A DNA stretch of 64,000 nt from Intoshia linei (Eukaryota; Orthonectida; Rhopaluridae), in the NCBI GenBank assembly GCA_001642005.1, contig LWCA01000020.1:17708-81707 (forward strand), read 5' to 3'. Both the position numbers and the translations under genes were made by a program. Numbering within the stretch: position 1 is the first letter of the stretch; each line of letters opens with the position of its first letter. Positions 10,201 through 22,300 of the stretch are shown here, one piece after another. The notes beneath the pieces are model-generated. The model worked only from the letters and a program-made list of their open reading frames with translations, was not told the DNA's origin and did not search any database.

Positions 10201-12982
10201 TGAGAATTTGCGTAGCAATGATAAAAAAAACAGAAGGAACAAATTTATGAGATTAAAAATATATTTTTGTATTTCAAATATATATACCAGTGTTTCCCAA
10301 CCTTATAAGTGTCATGCCCCACGTTTATTCTTACGAAATTTCTACGCCCCACCATAATTTGTAACAAATATTTCCATAGTATTGTCCTAACAGATTTTTT
10401 TATGCATATATATTACTGCGCAATAAAATGGGGTAAAACGTTAAATTAAAATTTAATTAATGAATTAATGTGATTTTTGAGTTTGGTGTTTATTCCAAAG
10501 ATTTTCTATTTGAAGCGCTATTTCTATTACTAACTGCACTGAAGATACATTCTGCTAAGTATGAAGAAGGAAAAGATAACATAACTTATGTTTCTGTCTC
10601 ATCACAAAGCCATGACATAACTCCTAATATGTTTAACATTGATTTCATTGACTCATCGTTCTGTATTTCTGAGATTTCTTCTTGATATTGCGTCAAGATA
10701 TCACATACATCCGATAGCATTGGATGCATCGTCCATACTGGAAATTCAATATGTTTTAAATCAGAAAATCTTTCTTTGAAATCAGAAGCTAATAATTTCA
10801 AATGATCAAATATTATAAGTACATCAGTATCAATTACCTCACACCTTTTTAACCAATAAACCAGTTTTTTATGGTAAGCCGAGTGAATTTGTATGCAAAA
10901 AATATGAGAATATATCAAAGTTTAGATTATCTTGATTTCTTGACAAATTTTCACAAGCCCCACTGGTGGGGCGCATGCCCGACGTTGGGAATCACTGATG
11001 TATACAGTCAATTCGCACTTTTTTTTGAAACTGTAGGATGAATATTTAAATTTTAATTCAAAAATTTGAAAAATATTGATTAAAAATTATGAAAAGTTAT
11101 TTTTGACTGGGAATCCATATACTTTAGTGTTTCAAATTTTTTTTCTAAATTAGCTGGAATAAACTGTACTAGATTAATTTTTTTTTAAATTCCCGAACTA
11201 TTAGTTATTTAATATTTTATATTTTAGTAAAATAGTTACAAAATAAAAAAAAAATAAATACCAAAGTGCATTTTAGACCGTGAAGCTGTCACTTTGTGAG
11301 ATAGAAGTTTTTTGTGAAGATTAACTGTATCAACTGTAATGTTTTTTTAAATTCTAGGACTATTTAATTTTCATTTTTTAAAACAATGGTAATCTGGGGT
11401 TTTTTAGTTTACTGTTTATGATAATGCTCATGATTTTAAAAACTATCCTATAATTTACGGTTTATAAAATTGTATGATATTTTTTTATTTTTAAAAAAAA
11501 ATGTAAGTTGTGATTTAACAATGATGATGAAAATTTCTGAGGTTGAGATTTACGATAATATTAATATTTCTAAAACGCTTCCAGAATTTATGTTTTGGAA
11601 CATTATGTCTTTATTTATAATTTATTTATTTATTATTTATGATTCATTTTATTTAAAAAAAAAGTAATTTTGGTTTTTGACCCTGAATTTCTGAATATTA
11701 CGGGTCCCATAAAACATCTCTCTGGAAAACTGTATTAGAAATTGGGTTTTTTTAAATGATAAAAATAAATCTGTAAAGTCTATTTAAAATTTGTAAAAAT
11801 ATTGTAGACGATGCCACCACTAAATTTAAAGGAATTTAAAGTTTAAACTTTTTAATTAATTATTTTTATATTGATTTATTTAGATTAGTGAAATATGCAT
11901 GGACAGGGTAAGAATTCAATAAAATATAAAAAATTAATATTTAGATATGTATTGGAATGCACTTTCTGTGGTATAATTTACCATAGCAGAAAATATTGGT
12001 TTGGAAATCCGGACCCAATTCATGATTCTGATACAGTTTATTGGGAAGTGATTCATGTTTGGCCAAAAGTATTAAATTTTAAAAAGTTTATAAAAGTATA
12101 AATAGGTGCCTCAAATCATTACACAGGAGCATCACGCTGCTCGATATTTAGTTGATGGTGTGTCTCAAATAAAACATAATGTAAAAGATTACGGAACTCA
12201 ACCTACAAGTAAAATTACAAGATGGATTAGCGATCAAATTGCTCCATCATATTGGGTTCCAAATTATAAAATATTGGTAATATTAATTGAAAAATTTGTT
12301 AATTTTAACATTATTAGGGTTGTTTTAATTGTAAAACAGATTTATCGTGTGAATCACGAAAAATTCACCATTGTAGAGCTTGTGGAAATGGTTTTTGCAA
12401 CACATGTACTCGGTTTAAACGCCAAGTTCCCGAAAGAGGGTGGGGTGTAACATCCGTAAGAGTTTGCAAAGTGTGTTATCAAACAAATGTACAACAAAAA
12501 GGAGGCACATTTGATACCTTGGATGATGAGGAAGTTTCTTTATCAGGTGAAAGTCGAAGATCTGAATTGCTTTTTCAGAAAAAAATTGATATAAAAATCA
12601 AAAAATTGGATGTTGAGGATTATGGAGATGGTACACAATTTACAGCTCGAAAATTTTGCGAAACTATTTCTAATACAATGGAAAAGGTCAGCAATGTTAC
12701 AGAAGCTTCTATTAGTAAGATTTTAAACTGAATAATTTAATTTGATTTTTAGACTACATTTGCGATAGTGCTCGTCCGTCATACTGGCAAGCCGATATTG
12801 ACATATTTGATTGTTTTGTTTGTAAAGTTAAATTTGACGAAGAAATTTCAATTCATCACTGCAGAAATTGTGGAAACGGTGTTTGCAATGCTTGTTCAAA
12901 ATGTCGTCTACCCGTAGTGCTAAAAGGTTGGGACAGACCTGTACGAATTTGCGATAAATGCGTCCAAAACAAACTCTGTTAA
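7295..12982 (+). CDS. ZFYVE1: ZFYVE1 / DFCP1, double FYVE-domain ATPase
   Basis: DFCP1 binds PI3P on ER and omegasome membranes and lipid droplets and acts in autophagosome formation. Exons: 7295-8281, 8322-9349, 11884-11907, 11945-12068, 12106-12276, 12318-12714, 12753-12982; total 2,961 nt, 986 aa (human about 777). Residues 1-330 are a long Ser/Asn/Asp-rich acidic region with no visible zinc finger. The ATPase region follows, with P-loop GTQGCGKS at about 356-363 and DTEG at about 396-399. A Cys-rich segment (CDFACSSC, CCRGTNHLG, CKHCYNN) comes next. The two FYVE domains are in exons 6 and 7, with all eight Cys/His-type ligands apparent, HHCR in each, and turret-end motifs VRVC and VRIC. 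Exon 3 is a 24-nt micro-exon needed to keep the family motif WVGLVKYAWTG. Four introns are only 37-41 bp. Confidence 0.95.
9680..9975. mobile_element. MITE family B copy
   Basis: This is one copy of a roughly 280-bp family. Landmarks in order: CCGTACCACGAGACCCCTCT, then TCTCGACGAAATATTTGTAA, a poly-A-rich middle with GAATATCAATAACTA, then GAGCCTTAGAGAGG and a T/A-rich end. Other copies, more or less decayed: about 14150-14500 (reversed), 25436-25640, 28105-28375, 43300-43510 and 56700-56890. I could not fix target duplications. Confidence 0.5.
10288..10997. mobile_element. hAT transposon with transposase remnant, in ZFYVE1 intron 2
   Basis: The left end CAGTGTTTCCCAACCTTATA and right end GACGTTGGGAATCACTG are inverted repeats typical of hAT elements. 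The flanking 8-mers are ATATATAC (10280-10287) and ATGTATAC (10998-11005), a target duplication with one mismatch. The 710-bp body carries a minus-strand frame resembling part of a hAT transposase (listed separately). Confidence 0.8.
10586..10918 (-). pseudogene. hAT transposase fragment (GTF2IRD2/SCAND3/ZBED-like)
   Basis: This is a 110-aa open frame within the hAT element at 10288-10997. Its middle has the pattern ERFSDLKHIEFPVWTMHP followed by an acidic stretch and EISEIQNDESMKSMLN, which resembles the C-terminal region of hAT-derived transposases in the SCAND3/GTF2IRD2/FAM200 group (RF.DL, a Pro-Trp segment, then LQND/LQSD). A full hAT transposase is 500-700 aa, and no BED finger or DDE catalytic core is present, so this is a decayed fragment rather than an active gene. 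Confidence 0.55.
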
Positions 12983-13790
12983 ACACAAAATTCTCTTGAG
13001 AAATGAACTAACATTATGACTCCTGTACATAAGAACGAATCTATATTCCCTCTTGAATCAATTCACATTATTTTATATATTTATTTTGAAAATTAAATTA
13101 ATTTATTTTTATTTCTCTCTTGCAAATTTAATTAATTATTGAGAGATTTCTTTTATTTTATGAGTGCAATTTGTTTCTGTTAATTAGGTCTTATTTTTAA
13201 TTAAAATTAATTGCATAAAATACGAAATTGAAAAATAAGCTTTAATTCAGGTGCCGCTAAACTTTCTTCATCTTGAACCAAAAAAATAACAATTTTATTT
13301 TATATCACATGTACTATTCCGGACCGTGGAGAGCCAGCAGTAGGCCCGGCCACATGAAAATTGTAGGCGCCATATAATAATTTTTAAAAAAATGGGACCT
13401 TTTTGCATTGCTAAATCGATCGTTCATTATTTAAAAATGAAAAATAACCATTGGAAATTGCATAGAACATTTTATTATACAATAATTTTGATATACTTAA
13501 GAAAATTTCCAACATTAATAAATTTAAAACTTAGGCCCTTATGAATGTAGGCCTGGCCCATATGGCCCTAGACCCTCTACACGTTCTGGTATTATGTTCA
13601 GGTAGTATTTTATTTAAAATTTTACATTGAATCTAATAAAATTAATGTGTTTCGTAACTACCATTGCCCCAAGTATATTAATTATTAACATCGTAATTAC
13701 TGTTATTGACAGTAATAGAATGACAAAGTTGCGGCAAATAATAGTAAAAAACCCTTGATTTATACAAATTATTTATTTATTTTTGTAAGT
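12983..13790. other. Convergent gap ZFYVE1 / PIH1D2 with a MITE
   Basis: This 808-bp region lies between two 3' ends. About 13311-13602 is a MITE of the TACCAGGACCGTG family (listed separately). The rest is AT-rich with no feature I can support. Confidence 0.5.
13311..13602. mobile_element. MITE family C copy (ends near CCGGACCGTG)
   Basis: This copy begins near CCGGACCGTGGAGAGCCAGC and ends near CTACACGTTCTGGTA, so its ends are imperfect inverted repeats. It matches about 37680-37957 (GGACCGTGGATAGCCAGCAG to GCACGGACCATGG) over its whole length, with shared internal blocks TAAATCGATCGTT and TTTCCAACATTA. A partial third copy is at about 61750-61912. No coding capacity. Confidence 0.6.
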
Positions 13791-16275
13791 TTAAATATAG
13801 CACTTAATTTTCAAAACATTTTGGCTTTCATAATATTTTGCTGAATATTTCATACCTTCTTTAAAATTGTGTATTGAAATTTCTTGCAAAAAATTTTCAT
13901 ATCGAAATTGAATTTTTTTCTAAAATTAAAATACATTGAAATTTGTAATATAATTAAAAAATTTTGTAAAAATAAAATTGGGGTTTAAAAATAAGATAAA
14001 TTTAGATAAATTTTCTTTCACTCTTATAATAATAATACTAAATCATCATTAAATTCTTTTAATCAAACTTAAATTTTATTTTACATTATTTTTACATTTT
14101 TGTTAATATTATTTATTTTAACCAGAAATCTTTAGTTTGACTAATTTTTGCAGTATCATTTTGATACACATGGTGCACTGCATGCAGAGCTGAATCTATC
14201 AAGTTGAGACCACCCGACAATGAAAAATAGGTCTCAATTATTTTTAGTCATATAGCTCCTAGTCACCCATCCAAGGCTCTTGATTTAACTTTTAATTTTA
14301 ATATACAAAATAGTGATAATATGAAATAATATTTTTTTTAATATATTATAATATAATTTATATATAACATAAATAATTATTTAACAATTTGGAAAAATGA
14401 GGCCCTATTTTACAAAAATTTTGTATAGGCCCGAAGATGTGTCTCGGCGTACGGTAGGTTCGGCATTGGGTGCAGACACTACTCTGGTAGAATTATTATT
14501 TTGTATATTTTTTACTTTTAATATTTTTATTTTCGATTTTTGTACATCAAATCCTTCGTTTAATTCAATATTCACCATTATATCATTGTGATCTTGTTCA
14601 ATATCGACACTTTTTAAACAATTTATTGTGTCTGATTTGTTTTTTATTTTACATTGTTTTTTTAAAACTATTTCAGAGCTATTCGTTTTTTTTTCTGTTT
14701 CTGTCTCTGTTTTTTTTTCTTTTTTCTAAAATATTATAAAAAATTGTATATTTGAATAATTATAATTTAGTTTTTTTCAAACTTTATCATCGTTTCATAT
14801 AAGTTAGGATTATATATTATAGTTAGGGCAATTTTTTATTGACTTATAGAATAGCAAAAAAACTGACCTAAAAATTAAATTTACTGACTTTATCTAACCT
14901 TAAAATTTTTGTTTGTTTTTATGATTAATACCAACTGAATCTACTGTCGACTACTACTACTAAACTAAATCGAATATCCTTTAAAAATAATATTGACTTT
15001 ATAACATTTAAAAAAGTGGAAAAAAATTTTAAAAAAATTAAAAGTGGGACTTTTAAAATAATAATTTAGCGGTCGTCCCGGCTTTGGAGTAAAATCCCAA
15101 CATGTGGCTACTTCTGCAATAATGTATATTACAAAAACAAACTAATTTTTTCATTTTGCTAAAAATAAAAACAGCAATGCTGGTAACACCTTTGATCATG
15201 GCCATGATAGTATCTAACGTCAACCGTATATATAAATACTGTGCCAAAAAACAAAATCAACTAAATCAAATGTCACGTTGAAAAATTTGTATAATACATT
15301 GACCTTGCTTAAACATGACCACCTATTTAATATAAAAATGTATAATATATACAAAATAATACATGCATGTGTTGTTTGTCGCCCCACATTTCCTTTCGAA
15401 TAGATTCCATATCAAATTCTTCTTTTTTGTTGGTTTTTTTTTCTTTTTTCTTTTCATCAATTTCATTAGGTAGTAATATTTTTGGCTCATCAATGATTGC
15501 GTTTTGCTTGTTAATTATGGATTTTATATCGAATTTTTCAACATTTTTGGATTTTTGTGAATTTAAATTATTACTACTAGCAATATCATTTGAAATCTCT
15601 GACCAATCCCCATGATATTTATGACGACAGATAGTTGAAGATTCTGAATTGTAAATATCAATTTGATTTTCTTGTTTCATATAATCACTTATAATTCTGA
15701 ACAATGAAGAAAATTTGTTATTATTCGAAATAGTTTTTTGATAATTTTCGCAACCATTTTCAATCAATACTTTAGGATTTAAAGCAACATTTGTTGTTAA
15801 ATATTTTTCATCTTAAATTTATCAAATGAAAGACATAAAGAAAAATTTATAATAAATACCATCATCTCCACTTTTGTATAAGATTCCATGTATAATTCTG
15901 ATTGGGTCATTAGTATTACCCTGCGAATAAGGTATCTTTTCCCAACTGCAGATATTTAAGTATAAATATTTTTTTCGACCAGTTTTGTCCTAAAATGTTA
16001 AATTTTACTTGAAATATAGAAATGTAAATTTACCATTGTCATAATGGTAAATTTAATTTAATTTTATAAATTACCCTGATTTTTGATAAAGTATAGGCAT
16101 ATGGTTTAGGTAAACTCATAAATTTTTTCCCTTCATTCAATTGTTGATTAATATATTTTTTATATTGCTCTGGATCTTTTTTCTGTAATTCATCCAGCAT
16201 TTTCCATATATCATTTATTTGCTTTTTACAACCAGTTGGCTGAATCATGTTATAAATTGAATTGATATTTTCCAT
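13791..16275 (-). CDS. PIH1D2: PIH1D2, PIH1/CS-domain dynein assembly factor
   Basis: PIH1-domain proteins act with HSP90 and R2TP-like complexes in the cytoplasm to pre-assemble axonemal dyneins. Exons (minus strand, 5' to 3'): 16275-16075, 15989-15860, 15811-15363, 14725-14516, 13919-13791; total 1,119 nt, 372 aa (human PIH1D2 315). The N-terminus has WKMLDELQKKDPEQYKKYI then INQQLNEGKKF, closely matching the PIH1D2 start, followed by PIH-domain segments KKYLYLNICSWEKIP and LTTNVALNPKVL. The last two exons form a CS-like domain (IMVNIELNEGFDV ... KYSAKYYESQNVLKIKCYI). The middle is Lys/Glu-rich and low complexity. The last intron carries a reversed MITE. The exon 4 donor is the least certain splice, though phase and domain fit. 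Assignment to PIH1D2 rather than DNAAF6 rests on the N-terminus. Confidence 0.88.
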
Positions 16276-16372
16276 TTTATCCTTATATGTTGTTAAAATT
16301 CAAAAATGTATTTGTATTTTCTTTGTTGACAACGAATTGCAAATATCTCCGCGGTATTACATTCTAAACATA
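16276..16372. promoter_or_regulatory. 97-bp bidirectional promoter region, PIH1D2 / DNAH12
   Basis: Only 97 bp separate the start codons of minus-strand PIH1D2 and the plus-strand dynein heavy chain, so both 5' UTRs and both promoters must fit here. I looked for an RFX X-box (GTNRCC spacer RGYAAC) and saw only TTGTTGACAACGAATTGC, which does not fit the consensus. The only GC-rich island is CTCCGCGG at about 16348-16355. Confidence 0.65.
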
Positions 16373-19300
16373 ATGGGTGAAATTAATATACAAACTAACG
16401 ACAAGTACAAAAAAAATATCAAAAAGGTGTTTGATGACATCAAATATGCCCACAGAGATCATTATAGTAAAAGCAAATTGTTTAAATATAATTTGCCAAA
16501 AATTAAACAAAAAATACTCAATACTTTAAGGTAACATTTATTTTGGTTTTAAATTATTCCTACTTTAAATGTAAATTTTTAGAATTAATGAAGCTTTGAA
16601 GGCTGAAGAAAAAATAAAATTATCAATTAAAGACGAAGTGGTCGAACCAGAACCACAATATCCTGAAGAAGTAAAAATTACTACTTTCAACAACCACTAT
16701 ACAAATTTAGATGATGAGTGAAGATCGTAAAATTAAAGTAAATTATAATTACATTTTTACATGTGCAATATACAATGTACTAATATCAAAAAGATCTCCT
16801 CAAAATACATATTTTTTATTATTCACTAGTTTCTCAGTCTAATGACATAAAAAATATCGAAAAAAATAATAAAATTGATTAATTTCGAAAATTAATGATC
16901 ACAAACTAGAATAATCACAATTTTGAAAAATATAAAACAAAATATACATAAATATGTATATAAATAATTTATTAACTGGTCCATTTTATCGAGGATGTTT
17001 ATCAATGTAAAGTAGAGGGTCTATTCATATTTCACTGGTGCAATTATCAGCCAATTTAAATTTTATAAAATTTTAAAATTATATTTTTAGGCCAATTATA
17101 CATTCCTTAAAAATTGCGTGGAATATGCCCCAATTGTACCATTAGATATTTCTTTGAAAGAAGGTATTACAAAAAGAATTTCGGAATGTATTATACCTGA
17201 AAATATTGATAAAATCCAATCATTATTTGATGAAATTGAAGAATTATATGTTAATAGTATCAGAGAAATACTTGGTAAATTTTTAAAAAAAGTTTTACAA
17301 AAATGGAAACTTGACAATAACATTTATTAAATGTACAACAAAACGTAACTGAGCTTAAATAATTATTATAAAGCTGGATTATGATAATATTATATCCTTT
17401 GTCAGTGCTTATCAAGGATTGGAATTAATTGATAAAAATTATTGATTATAAAATTAATTCATTAATTTATATAAAATAATTGCAATTAATTGAAGATTGA
17501 TAACAATATCATAATCATTTTTAAAAAACTAGTCATGTGGTTATAATAAATATACTAGGATGATGTTTGTTCGAAGTACATAAACGTCAAGCTAGTAGGT
17601 TAAATAAATCATTTTTCTGGTGACAAACGCGTTTCTATTTTTCTAAAATTGCATAGAATAATTAAAAGTTGTTAATATTTTATTATTAATCTATTTTAGT
17701 AACATTATATTTTATTTGCATAAAAGTATTTAGAAAATATTTTCATATTATTTTTTTTATTTCTTCCTTCGAATTTGGAAATACCATTATTTCTGGAAAT
17801 AAATAAAGCATGGTGGGACTGTGATACGATACAACGAGTGTTGACAGTGTCAACTTGACAACTTAATATTATATTATTATAAATTATAGTGTACTAGGTT
17901 GACTGTTATGTACTACGTACAAACAGGACCTAGCTCTGCCGAGGGCAAATTTTTATTATACTTAAAAAATAAATTCACGTTGAAAATCTAATTTAAAAAT
18001 CTTACTATTTATTATTATCAATCCTTTAAAGGAGTGGTTTTTAAATTTGTGTCAGGTGGAACCATCATATCACATTATTTTTTACTTTAAAGTGAATTAT
18101 TTCATCTTAATTTTTTGTTTGTTAACATTTAAAAATAAAGTAAAAACAGTCCAATCCAATGTTATATAATTATATAGTATTGTAGTACTGTATTATAATA
18201 TAATATATTACCTTTTTACTTTTATTTCAATTGGACTGATAAATTTAGTAAAACACTCATTAAAAGTACCACAAATTGAAGGAATACCCACAAGTACATT
18301 ATTAAATTGTGAATATGAAAAAGAATTGTCTTGTGTATATTTAAAAAGTGATTCTAAAGAGTACTACCGACAAAACGGTGTATATATAGCAAATAATTTA
18401 TTTTCGGTTCATTCAATATTGCGAAATGTAATGATTATTTGTAATACACATTTTTCCGGGATAAAAATGGTTAATTTTACTGAAATGAGGTATTTGCATT
18501 CTGAAAATTTAAATACATAATATATTAGAAATAGAAGTCCAGTTGAACTCAATTCTATTAAAAATAATGCTATTTTGGATTGTGAACATATTGAAGAAAT
18601 GTTAATGTCAAAGTAATACAGTTTAAATTATATCAATTTATAAAAATATATGTCGTATAGTACAGCCATTCTCAACGGGGTTCATGAAAATTATATACAT
18701 TTATTACATATTATAGGCATTCTCAGTAAAATAAATTCGTTTTTAAAACATATAGGCTCACAAATACTAATATAAAACATGCAAATTATGTAAAAGTAAA
18801 TTTTATGGTATTAAATTAAATTACTTACAAGTGTAAAAACTTATTGGGAAACATTGATTATTCTATTTTAGTAGCAGCGATTTTATTTAATTATTTTATT
18901 AAAATTTATGACTTATTTAATTTTATTATTAATTTTTTTGGGGGTCCACAGCGAAAAAGAGTTGAGAATGCCTGGTATAAAATGTGTCAAACTGTGAAAT
19001 GTACAGATTCTATGGGCAAGTCGTAAAATGTGTACAATGTACATTTCATGAATAAGTTGTAGAATGAGTAATATTTATTTATATTTTAATTTTGGGTTTT
19101 AAAAATTTATTTGAATCAAATTTTAAAGGGCGTTTCTTAGAAATTTTTTTTAAACCAAACTTTAAGGGGGGTTTTAGGAATTTTTTTTAACAGAACTTTA
19201 AGGGTAGTTTCATTAGAAATTTTTTTGAACCAAACTTTTAAAGGGGTTTTAAGATTTTTTTAAACCAAAATTTTAAGGGGGTTTTTATAATTTTTTTTGA

Positions 19301-22300
19301 ACCATATTAAATTAAATTAAGTAAAGTTTTATTATTGAATTTATTTTTTAAGTATAAAAAAAAAATAAAAATTCGCACTCGGCAGAGCTAGGATGTATAG
19401 ATGCATGTATAATATATACATTATATATATGTTGCATAGAATGTGTACAACTGTGAAATGTACACATTCCACCGACAAGTCGTAGAATGTATAAAATTTT
19501 CATTTATATTTTAATTTTAGTTTAATTTTGGGTTTTAGAAATTTTTTTGAACCAAACTTGCAAGGGGGTTTCTAAGATTTTTTTTAGCCAAACTATAAAG
19601 TTGTCTTTAAGTTTGGTGTAAAAAAAATTTCCTAGAGATTCCCCTTCAAATTTGGTTTAAAAAATATTCCTAAAAACCCCCCATAAAGTTTGGTTCAAAC
19701 AAATTTCTAAAAAATCCCTCTTGAAAGTTTTGTTCAAAAAAAAATCTTAAAAACCTTATTGAATGTTTGGTTCAAAAAAAACTATTAAAACCCCTTGAAT
19801 TTATGGTTTAAAACAAAAAATCTTAAAAACCCCATTGAATGTTTAGTTCAAAAAAAAATCTTAAAAACCCCATTGAAAGTTTAATTCTAAAAAATTTCTA
19901 ATAAAATATTATATTACATATCATACTAGCTTGACTCTTATGTACTTCGTACAAACAGCGTCCTAGCTCTGCCGAGGGCAAATTTTTATATTTTTTTTAT
20001 ACCTAAAAAATAAATTCAATAATAAAACATTACTTAAAAATGCTAAACTCACTATTATCAATCTTTTAAACTTAAACTTTCAAGGAGTGGTTTCTAAATT
20101 TGAATTTCAAATTACCTATTAATTTAAAGTGAATTATTCCCATTTAATGTTATTTTGTTAGCATTTGTGTAAAGAATTTAAAAAAAAAAAATATATATAT
20201 ATTTTAGATGGTACCCGGCTGTAATAAATTTATTTATTGTCAACAAAACGTTTAAAAAATTAAACAGAAGAAAACAATCGGCTATATTTAATTGTGTCAA
20301 CACTTTAATAGCAAATAAGGTAAATTTAAAAGTAAAGCATAATAATAATGTAGATTCGCAATCTATTGAACAACAGTATGGATGAATTAAAAGATTTATT
20401 CAAAATTGAAAATTTCAAAAAAACAAAGTATTTTCAAGATAAAGAAAAAAGTTCATCAATGTATTTTGGAGAAACTGTGGTACCTCAATTAAAAGTGGAT
20501 CTAATGTTTGAAAAGAATGATATCATGTTCTACCCGTTACTCGATGATATTATACAAGTTTATCATGAAGTTGTAGATATAATATGCAGTACAATGCAAA
20601 ATGTAGCGCAAATAAAATCATGGTTATCGGGAACTTCTCCACCTTTGCTAATCAAAACAAGTATTGGTAAAAATACTGTCGATGAACTTAAAAAATACCT
20701 TTCCAGTGTTTTAACCTATTATTTTGAACAACCTACCAAACAAATGAATGTTTACAGTAATATTGATACATATTTTATTTTTAATATTTGAGAAAATTTT
20801 TTGGCCACCAAGGAATTCAGGTGGTCTTCCGATGAATTCTATAGCCCTTTGAGAAAAAGAAAATTTAAATTTTTATTTAATTATTACAATAATATAGTTT
20901 TATAAAAATATGTTATAAACGTTATAAACATATAATTCAACGTTCACGGGCTATAGAAGCTGCATGCATTTCAAAAATGTATACATTATAAATCTAAGTT
21001 TTACTTTTATTAATATTTAATAAAAGATGTTCAATAAAAATAGGTGTCGTTTGCCACACGCCTTTCATCGATCAACATTGTAAAAATGTTGGAAAACCCT
21101 TTTTTTAAGCTGAAAGTACATAGGGCAGTGATTTCCAACCCATTTTGGTTGGCGACACACCAATATAATAATATACTATTGATCTGTTGAAACGAAATTT
21201 TTTCTAATAATAATCTCAAAATAAATATAAAATTATTGCTCCACTCAAGGACAGCTTAAATCTTAGTTTAAGTTAAAAGTTAAAAGGTTAGTTAAAGGTT
21301 TTTAGTTTAAAGTTTTAAGCTGTCCTTGCTCCACTATAGATCAAAAATAATTATATATGTAATGTTATTAAAAACATGTATAAATTGAAAAAAGTGTGAA
21401 TAAAAGTGAACCAATACAAAAATAATGAGACCATTTCAAATACATGTATAATGTAAATGTTTATATCTAATAAATTACAAAATTAATGAAAGATTTGTGA
21501 TTGTTTAGATGAACATATTCTTTTAATATATTTATATATAACATAAAATCACATTTGAATAAACGAAATTTAAATTATTGTTTCATTATTTCAAAAATAT
21601 GCGGGAACTACATTAAAAGGTGTATTTGATGACTAATTTGATGTTTCATTTATTGATTTTGACTGTAAAATAATCATTTTGGTGATGAATTTAATCAAAT
21701 TTAGTAAGAAATAACCCTATTTTAGTTATGTAAAAATTTTATTTTCATTTGCAAATCATTTATGCTATTTAGAAACACAAATTTTATTGAATCACACTAT
21801 AATATTTACATTATTACTGTTAATATTTTACAAATTTTACAAAGTTGGGCGATACACTGGTTGGAAAGAACTGACATAGGGTGTGAGAGATAAATTTTTA
21901 TTAAGTTAGGTCGGTGCGGTTTAAACTTTGCGACCCACTTTAAAATAAAATCAATGTATCATTCGATTTGTGCTAATATATCTAATTTTATAGAAGAAAC
22001 TTTTAAAGCGTTAATTAATGGAGATGAGCAAACAAAAGTGAATGTTTTTGTAAGCAAAAAGAGATTGTTTGATGAATATAAGCAAGTAACATCTTTAACA
22101 ATTTAAATACAATATGTAATTATAATTATTATTATTATTTCAATTATTAGATTGTACAATCTTTAAAGGATAAACAAGACGATGTTTATAGATTCAACAG
22201 CATTTATTATTATTTCATGGTACGAATGGATGTTCAAATATTGCACGATACGCTTTTGTTGAAAATTCGAAAGCTAAAAACCACTTGCTTAGAATCTATG

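Larger units (their letters stand above)
9350..11883 (+). other. ZFYVE1 intron 2 (2.5 kb), transposon-filled
   Basis: This is the only long intron of ZFYVE1. From left to right it holds a MITE of the GAGACCCCTC family (about 9680-9975), a fragment of the Helitron-like family (about 9985-10260), a hAT element with its own target duplication (10288-10997) and further Helitron-like units (about 11030-11780). The plus-strand frames inside it look like repeat by-products. Confidence 0.65.

Noticed and set aside
14397-14591. Plus-strand 64-aa frame near 14.4 kb
   Set aside because: It overlaps a reversed MITE family B copy and the antisense of PIH1D2 exon 4.
16330-16350. RFX X-box in the PIH1D2/dynein gap (TTGTTGACAACGAATTGC)
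   Set aside because: The half sites overlap and do not fit GTNRCC-spacer-RGYAAC, so I do not call a site.
16373-16721. A stand-alone 97-aa Lys-rich protein just upstream of the dynein tail
   Set aside because: The two short exons can be read as an independent gene ending at TGA 16719-16721. A phase-0 donor at 16671 instead joins them to the first clear dynein exon, and the combined model sums to a multiple of three, so I treat them as dynein exons 1-2. RNA evidence is needed.
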